A stretch of 64,000 nucleotides of DNA, taken from assembly GCA_039111635.1 (NCBI GenBank), contig JBCAQO010000003.1, positions 558,001 through 622,000 on the forward strand, given 5' to 3'. Both the position numbers and the translations under genes were made by a program. Of this stretch, positions 48,848 through 59,697 are shown piece by piece; position 1 is the stretch's first letter; each line of letters opens with the position of its first letter. The notes beneath the pieces are model-generated. The model saw nothing but the letters and a program-made list of their open reading frames with translations. It had not been told where the DNA came from and searched no databases. This DNA comes from Heterobasidion occidentale (lineage: Eukaryota > Basidiomycota > Agaricomycetes > Russulales > Bondarzewiaceae).

Positions 48848-51568
48848 GGTGACGCGAGGGCGATAGTGGTGGGCGCATGATTGTGCACGTTTGAGCGATC
48901 TTTATAGCACATCGCTGGAAGCTGGGCCTGCTAAAGAAAGAGAGGTGGGATAGATTCTCCGATGATCTTATGCTCAATGGGCCGGCCCGCTTATTCCGCT
49001 TTGAATTGGATGACGACGACCCAGCTATAGGGTTAAGAATGCCTATGTCACCCATTGAGAAAAACACAAAATCGCCATGGTTCAAGACGCAGAAGTGAAG
49101 AGGCTTACCAGAGCTTGGCCTGGCTTCAGGTAAACGTAGCATATAGGCCGCATATGTAGTGTCAAATCTCAGTCTTAGTGACACCCTCGTTAGGGTTCAT
49201 TGTGAGGATTCAAGGAACGTTGAGAGGTTCGAAGGACGGCTGCGCCTAGGCCATCGTTCCTCTCCATCTTGTGGCGGAGCACCTATCTGACGAAATGCGG
49301 AGGTCGATTCGGATGTTGATTCGTTATTACCAGTCCGTTTCTTGACGCGCTGAGACGCTGCATCTGGAAACGACAAGCCAGCACAGCAGTTTCTCGATCT
49401 GTGGAAAACATTAAAAGCTTCAACGCAATAGAATTAGCAGTAGGAAAGAAACTGCTCACCGCTACTGGTGGTACTCAAAGCAAGGTGTAGTAGCGAAGTG
49501 TGCACATCCACGTGATTGTCGAGTTCATCCGCGTATGCGATAGCTGCTGGAACGGGTGCGGTGAGTCGAGCAGACTGTCTGAAGCCAATCCTTCGTGCCC
49601 TCGCGCTCAAGCGATAGTTTCTCTGCAGAGGAATATCGTTGCCGCAGCGCAAAACGGAGGATGGTGGTCGGAGGCAAAAAAAACAGATCCTAAACATGGG
49701 TTAGGTCTCCCCTTCACGCGAAACCGCGAAGATTCGAAATTGCCCACCCTTCTTCCTGTCCACCATGCGCTCTTCTGCACCGCACCACCCCCAGACGTAT
49801 GACGGAGTCCTGTCACGACCTCCCCCTAGCATGACATAGTCTCCGTTGCTGACCAACACAGAAGATTGCAGTCGTTCTGTGTTAAGCATGACATAGCCCG
49901 AAACGACGCGGCGCAGACGATGGCCTCCGCTAGATGTGTTCAACCATACTGACCCTGCCGCAACGCGCGTTCTATTATGTACTTCTCGTGCTGGTCCCTG
50001 TCAAGCAGTGCTGGCTCACATGCTCCGGAGGTCCGTCGAACGGAAAGAAAATAATCTACTTCCATCGCCGGCGCCAGGTAGCGCCAGGTCCGTTCACTCC
50101 GCCGATCCGTAATGCGCTAATCGTGCTTGTCCACTGCTTGTCCATTTCTTCCGTCCTTCCGTCCAGCAAAGACAAGCGTCGGGGCGGTGAACGCTTGCGA
50201 GGCTTCTTCCGTTAATGTCCGGCCGATACCGATCATCTCCTCCGTGATGGCGATGCGAAGCTCGGCGATCACACTGACGTGCGTCATACGTAGGCTCATT
50301 CCTTGGAGGCGGCGAATAATTTGCCAACGTCACCCTGCTCACGACGTAGATCTCGCCACTGTGCTAAGTGCTAAGTACTCAGCACTAGCCTGAAAGGCGG
50401 TCCCATCTAGCTGGCCGCGACGTGACATCTGGACCTGCCGATCTCGAGTACACGATGAACCTGTTGCCTGCTAATGAGGAGCTTCGAGGCTAACCTGCTA
50501 GGCTAACTTGACTACTATAGCTGACAGACGCAGACAGATGCACAGACACTTCCTGGCGCCGATGATGTCCTTCTAGTGAGGTTGGGTGGGCCGTCAGGCT
50601 GTCTCGCTCCTGAAGCCTGAGCGCTGGCATCTCCTTTCGATGCATTGCCTCCCCCGCGAGATGGCCCCCCGCGTACTGCATGATGGCAGATCTGGCAGCC
50701 TATCTGACATGGTCGATCGCGTGCGCGTCGTACGGAACGCACCACGTCGTCTGACTCGACGCTACTTACTGTACTTACAGCACCACCCCGTACAGCATCT
50801 CGTCATCGCACGATCGTCCGTGCGATCGTCCGGCGTCCTTACTTATGTGCACTGCGCCTACTACTCACGACGCGCCCGTTTCTCCATGCTGCGTCGTCTT
50901 TGTTTGAGAGATGCTTGCATACGCGCGACCGTGAGCACGCAGCCAGTGTTCACACAGTGATCACGACCATCGTCGGCAAGCGGCGGCGTCGAGGGCTCGT
51001 ATGCTTCTGAGCTGCCGCACAGCTGCAGCGCAGGGCCCCGGAGGGCGGCACGAGCACTGGTAGACGGGCGCCTGACTGCGGGAGAGCCCGTCGTTCCGTC
51101 GAGCTAGTCCAAGCAAGGCAACCGAGACCCGAGCGGCTCTGAAAGACACAATGGTGTGCAGGGAGGGCGTAGTATTAACGCAAGACTAGACTGTACAACG
51201 GACACGGTACAGGGTAGAGCAAGAACGGCATAGCGGTACATACAAGCGATAAATATATCTACAACTTACACTGCGGCGCACGGTCTATCTATGGATATGG
51301 GACTCGGGAGGGGATATTACAGAACGCTACGACTATGCAAGAGGAGCAGAGGGAGGGAAGCGAGGAGAGTCTAAGAAAGCGCGTATGCAAGAGACAAGAT
51401 GGGAGAGCAAGGAACCTAGCAAGAAAGATAGCGCGTCGCTCGATCGCGAGCTGAAGTGAAAACACCGTATGTCAGGCCCGAGTGCAGTCAGACGGAGGAG
51501 CATCGTGCGGACCTTTTGGGGCAGCTAGGGGGCTGTGGTCGACTCTGAGACTAGGGAAGGGTGTATGC
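48848..51568. other. Long intergenic region
   Basis: About 2.7 kb with no supportable gene. Open frames are 60-130 codons and overlap in several frames. 51150-51480 is purine-rich on the plus strand and probably belongs to the 3' UTR of the phosphatase-like gene. Confidence 0.4.
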
Positions 51569-52377
51569 TTAGTTGCCACCCTGGAGCCGGCGATCCATGT
51601 GTTGGCGCCAACGGATGTAGATGCCTTCGTTCATCGACGGGGCGTATCTGCACATCTCGAACATCGACAGCTGCTCGAGGAAGCCCGCCTTGGGCCAGAT
51701 CTGCTCGCGGGCTGCAGGTCGAAGAAGCAGGGATTAGCGTTGGGCGTCGGGGCGGTGCTTTGGGGGGAGCACTGCTTACCCCGTCGGACGGTGTCGAGGG
51801 CGTCTGTCGAGCTGATTCGGCGCGAGTACATCACTGGGTGCACAGCGATCGAGAGAGAGAACAAGGGACGACGTCAGATTTTCCTGATCGGGATGGCACG
51901 GACGGAACGGAACGAGCGGGCAAGGCACGCACAGTATGAAGCCATTATGGTCGCGCTGCGTGAGAGCCCGTAGACTCCGTGCACGAGGACGACGCCGCCG
52001 GCTCTGAGGGCCTCGTCGATGAAGCGGCAGGCGTGCGGCATATATATGAGCAAGTCCTCGTGATCGAAGTCTTGCACGGGGATCCGCATGTGACGGATGC
52101 CCGACTGGGGATGCTCGGCGGGAATGGGGTCGGTGCAGACGGAGACGATGTGGGTGATCCGGCGCTCGGTCAGCGAGCGCGTCGATTGAGCAGAGACGAG
52201 GCTGGACAGGGAAGGAGAGCGAGTCAGCACGGAGTGGACGGGAGGGGACGGGCACGGGTGAGTGAATGGGGAGATGGACATGGGGGATATGTATAGCATC
52301 CTGTCAAGGAAGAAGACGACTGACTTTCCGAGGAAGAGGCGGCCTTCGATAACAGCGCTAACGTTCTTCCAGCCCAT
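51569..52377 (-). CDS. STYX-like pseudophosphatase (dual-specificity phosphatase fold)
   Basis: Four exons give about 190 aa of dual-specificity phosphatase fold. In order: MGWKNVSAVIEGRLFLGN, LVSAQSTRSLTERRITHIVS, VCTDPIPAEHP, IPVQDFDHEDLLIYM, EALRAGGVVLVHGVYGLSRS, ATIMASYLMYSRRISSTDAL, DTVRRAREQIWPKAGFLEQL and SMFEMCRYAPSMNEGIYIRW. The signature loop reads HGVYGLSRS where active enzymes have HCxxGxSRS: the catalytic Cys is Gly, while the loop Arg, the Ser and the general-acid Asp (IPVQDFD) remain. Loss of Cys abolishes catalysis, but the pocket could still bind phosphotyrosine or phosphothreonine. Human STYX has the same Gly. Exon joins: GGAAA/CCTC over 52325-52202; TACT/TGATG ending near 51839; an intron at about 51711-51780. 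Stop at 51569. Confidence 0.88.
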
Positions 52378-53994
52378 TTTGGATGTGTGCAGTGACGGAT
52401 GAGGTAGGTGTGTCGGGAGGGTGTTTTCTGCCTTCGGGGCGGGATGGGTTCATGGAGGATCCATGGCGTCGTATTTGAGGCGGGCACGATTTCGCGGTGG
52501 ACATTTCTCCGGTCAAAGAGTCGGCTATACGACCCGCGGAGCTGGACGAGGTGCAAGACGCGAAAGGCTGACATGGTAGGAGAAGGGCGGTGAGTTGAAC
52601 ACAGCAACAAGCGTCGGTTTGCGTTCCTAGAGGCTTGCCATAACGCGAAGCACTGCTACACGTGCGGACACATGACGTAGCGCCCGCGTGTTGCCGGCGT
52701 CGGTCCCGGCTATGCACCACCGACATGGCGGTCGCGTCCTCCGGCGGATGTTCCCCCGACGGTGGGATTGATTGGTCGAGTGCCACTCAGCAATACGCAG
52801 CTTTCGCTCGCGCTGTCGATCTCTCTCCCAATCTAAACAGGTTCGCCCGCTCTACGTACGCACCACGCACGACACACTATCCAGCACCGCATGATCCCAC
52901 CTTCCGTCCCGCGTGCGTTCTCCGCCTCTGTCCAGCGTCATCCTCTTCCTCTCTCTTTACAGCTTTGGCCTTCTGCGAACCCTCCGAATCCGAGTCCGAG
53001 TCCGTAACAAACACGCGCATCTGCAGGGTCTTCTTCCTCTTCCTGATCGCCCGATTTGCTATGTCGGATTCGTCCTCTTTCGTCTCGCAATTATACGACG
53101 CATTGGTTCTTCTGTCTTCCTCTTCGTAGCCGCTGACGCGGTACGCTCTCGAAGCTCATCTCGTCGTGCATGTCGTCACGAACCCCAACTCTTCTCATCG
53201 ACCGTCTTGTCCAGGTTCCAGGGAGAGGGGACGTGGATGACCACAACTGCGAAGTCGACATCTCTCTATCCTGAGACACTTCCGCTCGACGAGGAGCGCT
53301 CAGATGCGCCTAGTCGGCAATTGGGGACACAGAGTAGCCCGCGGCGCGCCACCCTCGGTTCTGTGTTTGCGCAAATTGGACCGGCTGACCTCTTTCCACT
53401 GCTATTTTCAACCTAAATCCGTCGCGCCCACTCTCCGTGACCATGTGCTAGCTATGCGAGCGACCGCAACTTGTAACTTGTGCCAGGATGTACAGCAACG
53501 TCGAAACGCGGAGGCGTCTACCGGCTCCCACTTGGAATATACAGCGCTGCCCATGTCGGATATCTCGATACCCTTGACCCTTGCTGCGTATTAGAGCTTG
53601 GAGTACAAGCATGCACCGGCCCGTCTCCCGACCGCGCTCGTGCTCTCCAACTTCACGCTCTGTACACGACTCGGAAACCGCGCACGCACCTTGCCACGTT
53701 CGAGGGTCCGAGGCTCTCCACATTCGCTCACTTGCTCTGCTTGCTCAGATTCAAATGTCGTTTTGCGCAAGTGACCAGGTCAGGCCTCCTCGGCACGCTC
53801 TATCGGCAACTGCCGGCCACGAGGCCGCTTGCGGTAGTGTCGACACTTGTACTGACGCTGTTTGTAACCTGGTCGCTTGCACCTCATTCACCCGTACACC
53901 CATCACCCACCCTGCTGCGTCTCCCTGCGCCACTGCACACTGCGCACGCACGCTCACGCTCATTTCCCCCCACTATCTCCTCCCCGTCGTCGTC
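52378..53994. other. Intergenic region, possible small gene inside
   Basis: About 1.6 kb between the phosphatase-like gene (-) and the CsbD-like gene (+). It contains one weak small-gene candidate (53060-53416); the rest shows no recognisable coding sequence. Confidence 0.4.
53060..53416 (+). CDS. Candidate small protein, weak evidence
   Basis: ATG at 53060 reads MSDSSSFVSQLYDALVLLSS. Joining TCTTC at 53129 to GTTCCAGGG after the CTTGTCCAG acceptor near 53215 keeps a frame into MTTTAKSTSLYPETLPLDEE and ends at the TAA at 53416 (FPLLFST), about 88 aa. The donor (GTAGCC) is poor; a better donor (GTACGC) 16 bp on is in another frame with no clear start. No family is recognised. It may be a 5' UTR or a non-coding transcript of the downstream gene. 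Confidence 0.25.
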   Translation, partial: YVGFVLFRLAIIRRIGSSVFLFVAADAVRSRSSSRRACRHEPQLFSSTVLSRFQGEGTWMTTTAKSTSLYPETLPLDEERSDAPSRQLGTQSSPRRATLGSVFAQIGPADLFPLLFST

Positions 53995-54615
53995 ATGCAA
54001 CTCAACATCGAGTGGAACGGGGTGCGTACCGACTCCCGAGCGTCTTCGCCCTCCGCCCACTGACGCAAGCGAATGGACCGGCCGCAGGACGACCCCCGCA
54101 GACGCCGTTCCAAGCCGTCCACGGTGCACGGCTGGCTCTGTAAGATGCGCGGCACGATCATCGGGAACGAGCGCATGCGCCAGCAAGGCCGCCGCGAGAT
54201 GCAGGAGGCGCGCGCCGCCCGCACGTACATGCGGCAGCACTCGAGCTCGAAGCGCCCCTACCCCGAGGCGACACAGTCGAAGCCCATCCTCTCTTTCCTC
54301 ATCGGCGGCGGCGGAGGAAAGCCGCCGACCAGGTCGAGGCCGAAGCAGAAGCAGAAGATGCGGCACGCACAAGGCCCGTCGTCGCGCGCGCTCGTCCCGT
54401 ATGCGCATAAGGGCGCGCGCCCCCCGCCGCCGCCCCCACGTGGCAGCGGGCGGGGCAATCGATCGAAGCCAGTGCCGTCTCGTGAGAAGAGTGGCCGGAG
54501 CGCGGGCGCGGGAGCGAGGCACGCTGTGGCGAGGGAGCCGCAGAGGCACAGGAGCCAGACGGCCCCGAAGCGCGATGCGCACGCCAGTGCGAGGCGGACA
54601 GGTGGCAGACGCTGA
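53995..54615 (+). CDS. CsbD-like small hydrophilic protein with Arg-rich tail
   Basis: Two exons: 53995-54021 (MQLNIEWNG) and 54070-54615 joined in frame by a 48-bp GTGCGT...CAAG intron; an ATG at 54073 would also open the main frame. About 190 aa. Residues ~25-60 (TVHGWLCKMRGTIIGNERMR, then QQGRREMQEARAARTYM) resemble the CsbD-like repeat seen in stress proteins of bacteria and fungi (GxxKGxxxGNExLxxxGxxxxxxG). The tail is very basic and low in complexity: Pro-rich (GARPPPPPPRGSGRG) and Arg/Ala/Ser-rich to the end RTGGRR, so it may bind nucleic acid. In fungi CsbD-like proteins have been linked to stress and DNA-structure binding; that role here is inference. Similarity is short. Confidence 0.6.
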
Positions 54616-55736
54616 GGGGCAGCGCCCTACCGCTTCAAGGGCACAATTTAGTTTGGGATCGAGGGGTGCGTCCGATCCGTGTGTCTATTTTTTCCCTTCA
54701 AGTCTTCCTCTGTGGTATATTTGGCTCTTTATGGGTGATTGGTTGGTTGTGTATTATTGCTGTCTATGTCCCGTCATTATCCCCGTCGCGTGCGCGACGG
54801 CTTCGTACCTATATCCCTGTCATAACTATTCTAGAAGGATCACGACCCTTACGAATGTAGTTAATGTATTTTTGACCTTGTACTTTTAAGATTTGAATGT
54901 ACTATTAGATGTCGGCGATTTTTGCTCATTTGAATGGACTTTGAGCACCTGTGCCAACATGGATCAGCCCTCGGTGCGGGATGTGGATCGATCTGCCTGA
55001 TGCACGACGCGCCCAGCATGGCGCAAGGCCCAAAACAGTGCTCGACGGAATTAGAACGGAAAGTGTGCGCCATTTTCGTTGGCTGTCCGCGCGCGGCTGC
55101 GATTGGCGCGTGCTTGATAACACGCGCAACAGCCTGGCGGAGACGCGGCAGATAGATGGGTTCTTCGCTGGCGCACCGGGATCCAGACGCGCTGCGGGAG
55201 CGAGATGAGCGAACGCCGCCGCGGACATGGGAACGGTTTTTAGGGTGTCGAGGAAGAATGTTGGGGGACGGTCGAGGTGTCATGCGGGGCGTGGAAGATC
55301 GAAGCACGGCTTCGTTTAAATGAACGAACGAGGGAACGAAGCCTCGGGTCGGCTACCGTGGTAGCCGCGTTATGAGGACATGACGTCTGCAGCTCCTCCG
55401 TTCGAATGCCAAAACCCACTCCGCAGGCGGTACACGCTACCGGCGGACACATCCACATCCACATTCGAAGCACGACGGTGATAGACTCTGTCTACGTATA
55501 CAGGTGGGTTCAGTGGTACAGCACAGCAACAGAGACAGCAAGAGAATACGGAGCGAAGGCGACACACACCCGATCAAGCAGAGCGCGGAACCGGCACCAA
55601 CGAATTTTGGCATCCACCAGAGAGCATCCACATGTCCCCGACGATGCTAGGTATTTGTTCGACATTTGACAGATACACCCTCCAGACGGGAACCAGACCA
55701 ACGCCGGAGGCAACGGTACAGGTGGGCGCACGCATG
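54616..55736. other. Intergenic region, convergent 3' ends
   Basis: About 1.1 kb between the CsbD-like gene (+) and TAF4 (-), whose 3' ends face each other. Overlapping open frames on both strands look incidental. Confidence 0.45.
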
Positions 55737-57233
55737 TCAGACCCACCCCCGCGCGGCGCCACGGCCACCACCGTGTCCTCGCTCCTTCTCCACCACAAAC
55801 ATTGCATCTCGCAAGGTCACCGCTCGCTTGGATTCCTCCTCCGCCTGCGTCGCCGAGCTCTGCGATTTGTTCGTCACCACATACGGTCGCGCCCACGAGC
55901 TGCTTCCCGGTCCACCAGATCCGCTCCCTCCCGCACCACCCCCCGCACCCGAAGCCAGCGCCGTGGTCGTCGCGGGCGACGCGGCCGCAGACGCAGCAGG
56001 CTTCGGTTTCGCGGGCGCGGGCGTCGCGTTCGCGGCGTTCATCCACGCGTACTTCCCCGTCCCGAGCCCCGCCGCCTGACTCGCGACCGCGTTCGACATC
56101 TTCTTCCGCACGTCCTCCGACATGTTCTTCGCCGTCACCCCCGGCCCGTCCGTCTTCTTTTTCTTCTTCTTCGGGCCCTCCGCGTCCTCCACCTCGCCGC
56201 TCGGCGTGCCGGGCGCGTGCGCCGCCAGTGCCGCCGCCTGCGCCGCGGCGAGCTCCTTGCGCTCGCGCCGCACGCGCATCTCCTCTTCGCGCTCCGCGCG
56301 CTCGAGCGCGGCGAGCTGCTTCGCGACATCGCGCCGCACCTCGACGCGCCACATCGGCGTCGTCCCGTCGTCGTAGAACGGCGCGGGGCGGTCGAACTGC
56401 GTGTCCGTGCGGTGCGCGGACGCGGCGATCATCGCGGTGAGCAGGCCCTGCAGCCGCGCGCGCAGCGCGAGCGCGACGTAGTTGACCGCGTCGTCCGGGA
56501 TCTTCGTGATTTTGTGCTTGGCCCCGATCGTGCGCATCGTGGGCCCGAGGAAGCGCGTGTCGAAGTTGGGCTTTGTGGGCTGCTTGTGCGAGCGGTCTTC
56601 GTATGGGCGGTAGGCCTGGTGCAGGTCGGACGATCTCTGCAGGGTTTCTTCTTCGGCCTGCACCAAGGAGGTCAGCACGCGGGTGGAAGAGCACTGGAGA
56701 TGAGGGGATCTGCAAGAAGGGGATATGGACACGCACTCTGAGATCGACGCCGGCGCTCCCCAGGGCGTCATTCAGGGTGGCCACATCTGCGGTATCGAGC
56801 TGACTGGTGTTCGCAGTCGATTGAGATTGGGATTGTTGTAGAGTTTGTCGCTGGACAGGCGCCACGATTTGGGGCTGTGCGGCTTGAGGTTGTGGAATGT
56901 ACGGCTGGTAGTGACCATACGATGCTTGCGGGTAGTGTTGATATTGATAGTACGACGGCCTGGGCAGATGAGTCAATGACAGCACGAGCGGGCATCCGCA
57001 TGGATATTTACGCTGCGTGTTGTTGAAGTGCGGGGTCGATGGGTATTTCTGGATGAGGATCAGCCGCTCGGAAACAGAGGAATTGGCGTGGGGAAGGGCA
57101 GAAAGGAGAACCGCTCACGCGTTGTAGCCCATTGTGTGGTGTAAGTGGGAGTGGGCGTTGGTGTTGGTGCGGGTTGGGCGGGTGCAGGAGTCGAGTCGCC
57201 CTCGGTTTTCATGGCAGAGTTCTGTTGGCTCAT
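55737..57233 (-). CDS. TAF4: TFIID subunit TAF4
   Basis: Component of general transcription factor TFIID that pairs with TAF12 through a histone-fold-like domain. Start MSQQNSAMKTEGDSTPAPAQ at 57233, with a Pro/Thr repeat (APTPTPTPTYTTQW), then PSYYQYQHYPQASYGHYQPY and a Gln-rich linker. The conserved TAF4 domain begins DVATLNDALGSAGVDLRAEE and continues SDLHQAYRPYEDRSHKQPTK, PNFDTRFLGPTMRTIGAKHK, DAVNYVALALRARLQGLLTA and AHRTDTQFDRPAPFYDD. A charged helical stretch (DVAKQLAALERAEREEEMRV) and a Lys run follow. The C-terminus has GTGKYAWMNAANATPAPAKP, SSWARPYVV and RAVTLRDAMFVVEKERGHGG, typical of the TAF4 end. Upstream in-frame ATGs exist; 57233 fits best with the composition. Confidence 0.93.
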
Positions 57234-57506
57234 AGGGGCATACGAGAGGGCTGTAGATTCTGAGGCTTGAATCTGGCTGCTCGCTGGCGGAGACGATGAG
57301 GAGTGGCTAGTAGGACGTGCGCGCGGTGAGGCAGCCACCCGCGCTATTGAGCCTTGCAGTGGCTGAGGTCCACGTAACCAGGACCCCAGAGACCGAAAGG
57401 CGGTCGACGCGGACTTTCGCCGTGTCAGAAGTTGTGGGGCAGAGACATCCGTCCTGCCTGGCCATCTCGTCCACACCACATCCCTTGCAGCGCTCGGGAA
57501 CACACT
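57234..57506. promoter_or_regulatory. Divergent promoter TAF4 / PAF-acetylhydrolase
   Basis: 273 bp between divergent start codons. An open frame on the TAF4 strand runs through it, so an upstream TAF4 start cannot be fully excluded. No TATA box seen. Confidence 0.5.
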
Positions 57507-59451
57507 ATGCCTACTCTCCCTGACCCCCCTGGCCCCTACGAGGTCGGGGTGACAACCTTCACACTACCCGTCTCGCCGCGCGGAATCGGTTCTTCGAAAA
57601 TACGGACAAGTTCAGGGACACTCGAGCCGGCTCTGCAGCTTGAGGAGGTTGCATTCACCGCATTCTACCCTACCTCTCTGAAACATTCTCCTCTGCCGAA
57701 GACATTCCGCAAGGGGCTTCACTGGTTGACGCGGTAGGTACTTCGGCAACCTCGCACGTCTGATGCCTATCCCCATCCACCAATACTTTCGCATATCCCA
57801 CACCCCATCGTCAACTCCCTGAGCTCCATACAGCGCCTCCTGAAAGGGAGTGTTGGCGAACTCGATCACTTGTGCTGACCCTACGCCAATGCATCGCTCT
57901 TCTGTAGGCCATTGCGCGATGCGGTGCAGGGCTACGCCCACTTTGCTGGTCCGAATTTTCGTTTCACTTCCCTGCGGTACCGATGGGGTACACAGAGCGG
58001 AACTGACGCCCTCTGGCCGCGCATGCAGGGATCTCGGCGATGCTCGTTTGGCCGCTGGTTCTTTTCTTCGGATCTCAGCTCAAGGTCAGCCATTCTTCCC
58101 TCCCGTTATCTTATCTGATTACGGACAAGCCTTGTGGATGCGGGCTGCTGTGTAGATCCCTGTATATCTCAACGCTCCGCCGCTTTCGCACGACACTGCG
58201 TCACAGGCTAGCATCAACGATGCCTCAAGTTCCGTACCGAAGTCGACGAGCCCACCCTGGCCGCTCGTCCTCTTCTCCCACGGGCTGGGGGGAGGTCGCA
58301 CGACGTACAGGTCTGCTCGTCTGCTGCGATCAATTCTGGAAGAACCGAAGCTGACGCTTGGGCAGTCAGCTGTGCGCCCACCTAGCGTCTTCCGGTAGGG
58401 TCGTCTTGGCCCTCGAACATCGTGATGGCACAGGCCCGGTCTTCAGGACGCGATCCGTCGATACTAGGACATCTCATAGGGATCTCTACCTCCGTCCAGA
58501 GGATGTAATGTGGGCGATACAGTGCTCGATTATAATAGATTGGTGGATGCTAATTGTAGATCCACATCCAGCTGGGACGAGGAGGCGCCGCCGGAGGACG
58601 CGAACCTAGCACTGCGTGCGGAGCAATTAGAATTCCGGCGATGGGAGATTTACCTCGCATACCATGCCTTTCGCTCTCTCACCGGCGAGGGAGAGCACCA
58701 GTCATTGCTGCGCGTTGATGGAGTGTCTATACTTGGGGAAATATGGAAGGGTGTCGCCAGGTGCGACAAAGATGTTGCGCTTGTTGGCCATTCGTTCGGA
58801 GGTGCCACCGTCGTAAGTTCCAGGCTCTCGAGGCTGACCTCAACAAACTCATCACAAAATTATTTTGCGTTCGCGTTCTTTAGTTCTCCACCTTGTCCAA
58901 TCCTCCTCCAAGCACGGATACTTGTCCGATCCCCATCTCCCATGCGCTCGCCCTTGACCCATGGCTGGAACCCCTCCCGTCCCCGGGTCCTTCACCCATC
59001 GCATCCGCTAACGAACAACATCCCAAGATGTTCGTGATCAATGCAGAGGGGTTCACACTGTGGAAGGACCACTTTACCCGTCTTCAAGACCTGGTTCGGG
59101 CATGGGATGGCGGCCGTCTGATCACGTTTGGTAGGGTTGTTTCTGCGCACACTCTGATCACTTTTGCCTGAACATCATCGTATTGCATGTTAAGTGGGCG
59201 CCACGCATCTGTCCTTCTCCGATTTCCTCGTCATGATGCCGCGCCCTCTGCGAGATGCCTCTGCAAAGTCCAACCTCCGCTCCATAAACAACATCGCGCA
59301 GTCTTTCCTGGATGATGAACTAGAAGAGGCTCTACACGGGCTAACGACGCGCAAGATGGAAATACATTGGGTCGATCCGTCGCGGTGGTCGAGGAACAAG
59401 AGGAGGAAGCGGAGGTTGGTGGGGAATGTCGGAGATGTGGTCTTACACTAG
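57507..59451 (+). CDS. PAF-acetylhydrolase family phospholipase
   Basis: Lipase-fold enzyme of the platelet-activating-factor acetylhydrolase (plasma/type II) family, hydrolysing short or oxidised sn-2 acyl groups of phospholipids. Start MPTLPDPPGPYEVGVTTFTL; exon 2 RPLRDAVQGYAHFAG; exon 3 GISAMLVWPLVLFFGSQLK; exon 4 IPVYLNAPPLSHDTASQA...WPLVLFSHGLGGGRTTY; then SQLCAHLASSGRVVLALEHR and DLYLRPEDVMWAIQ. A 38-bp intron (58522-58559) leads to STSSWDEEAPPEDANLALRA. The nucleophile is in ALVGHSFGGATV, the acid probably in ALDPW and the His in GATHLSFSDF. It ends RRLVGNVGDVVLH. About 440 aa over eight exons. No signal peptide; probably intracellular. Confidence 0.92.
58522..58559 (+). other. 38-bp spliceosomal intron in the PAF-acetylhydrolase gene
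   Basis: Begins GTGCTC and ends TTGTAG, with a GCTAAT branch-like motif 9 bp before the end. Removing it joins VMWAIQ to STSSWDEE, restoring the conserved frame, which otherwise changes here. Confidence 0.75.
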
Positions 59452-59697
59452 ACATTCGGGTAGAAGGAAGTTCATTTTAGTTTCCAAATCCAGATACAGA
59501 TCTACGTGCATGCTATTGATGTATCTCGTCCCAAGAGGAAACGTCATGTACTATCGACGCGAAGGAGGCTCATGTGTGATTAGATTAGATTACATTTAGA
59601 CGCGTTATTTGACGCTGTTTGCAGTAGACTCGGCCATCGATGACTCGTATTTACGGACCTCCATCCATCTACGCCATCCGCACCTTTGCCCCATATA

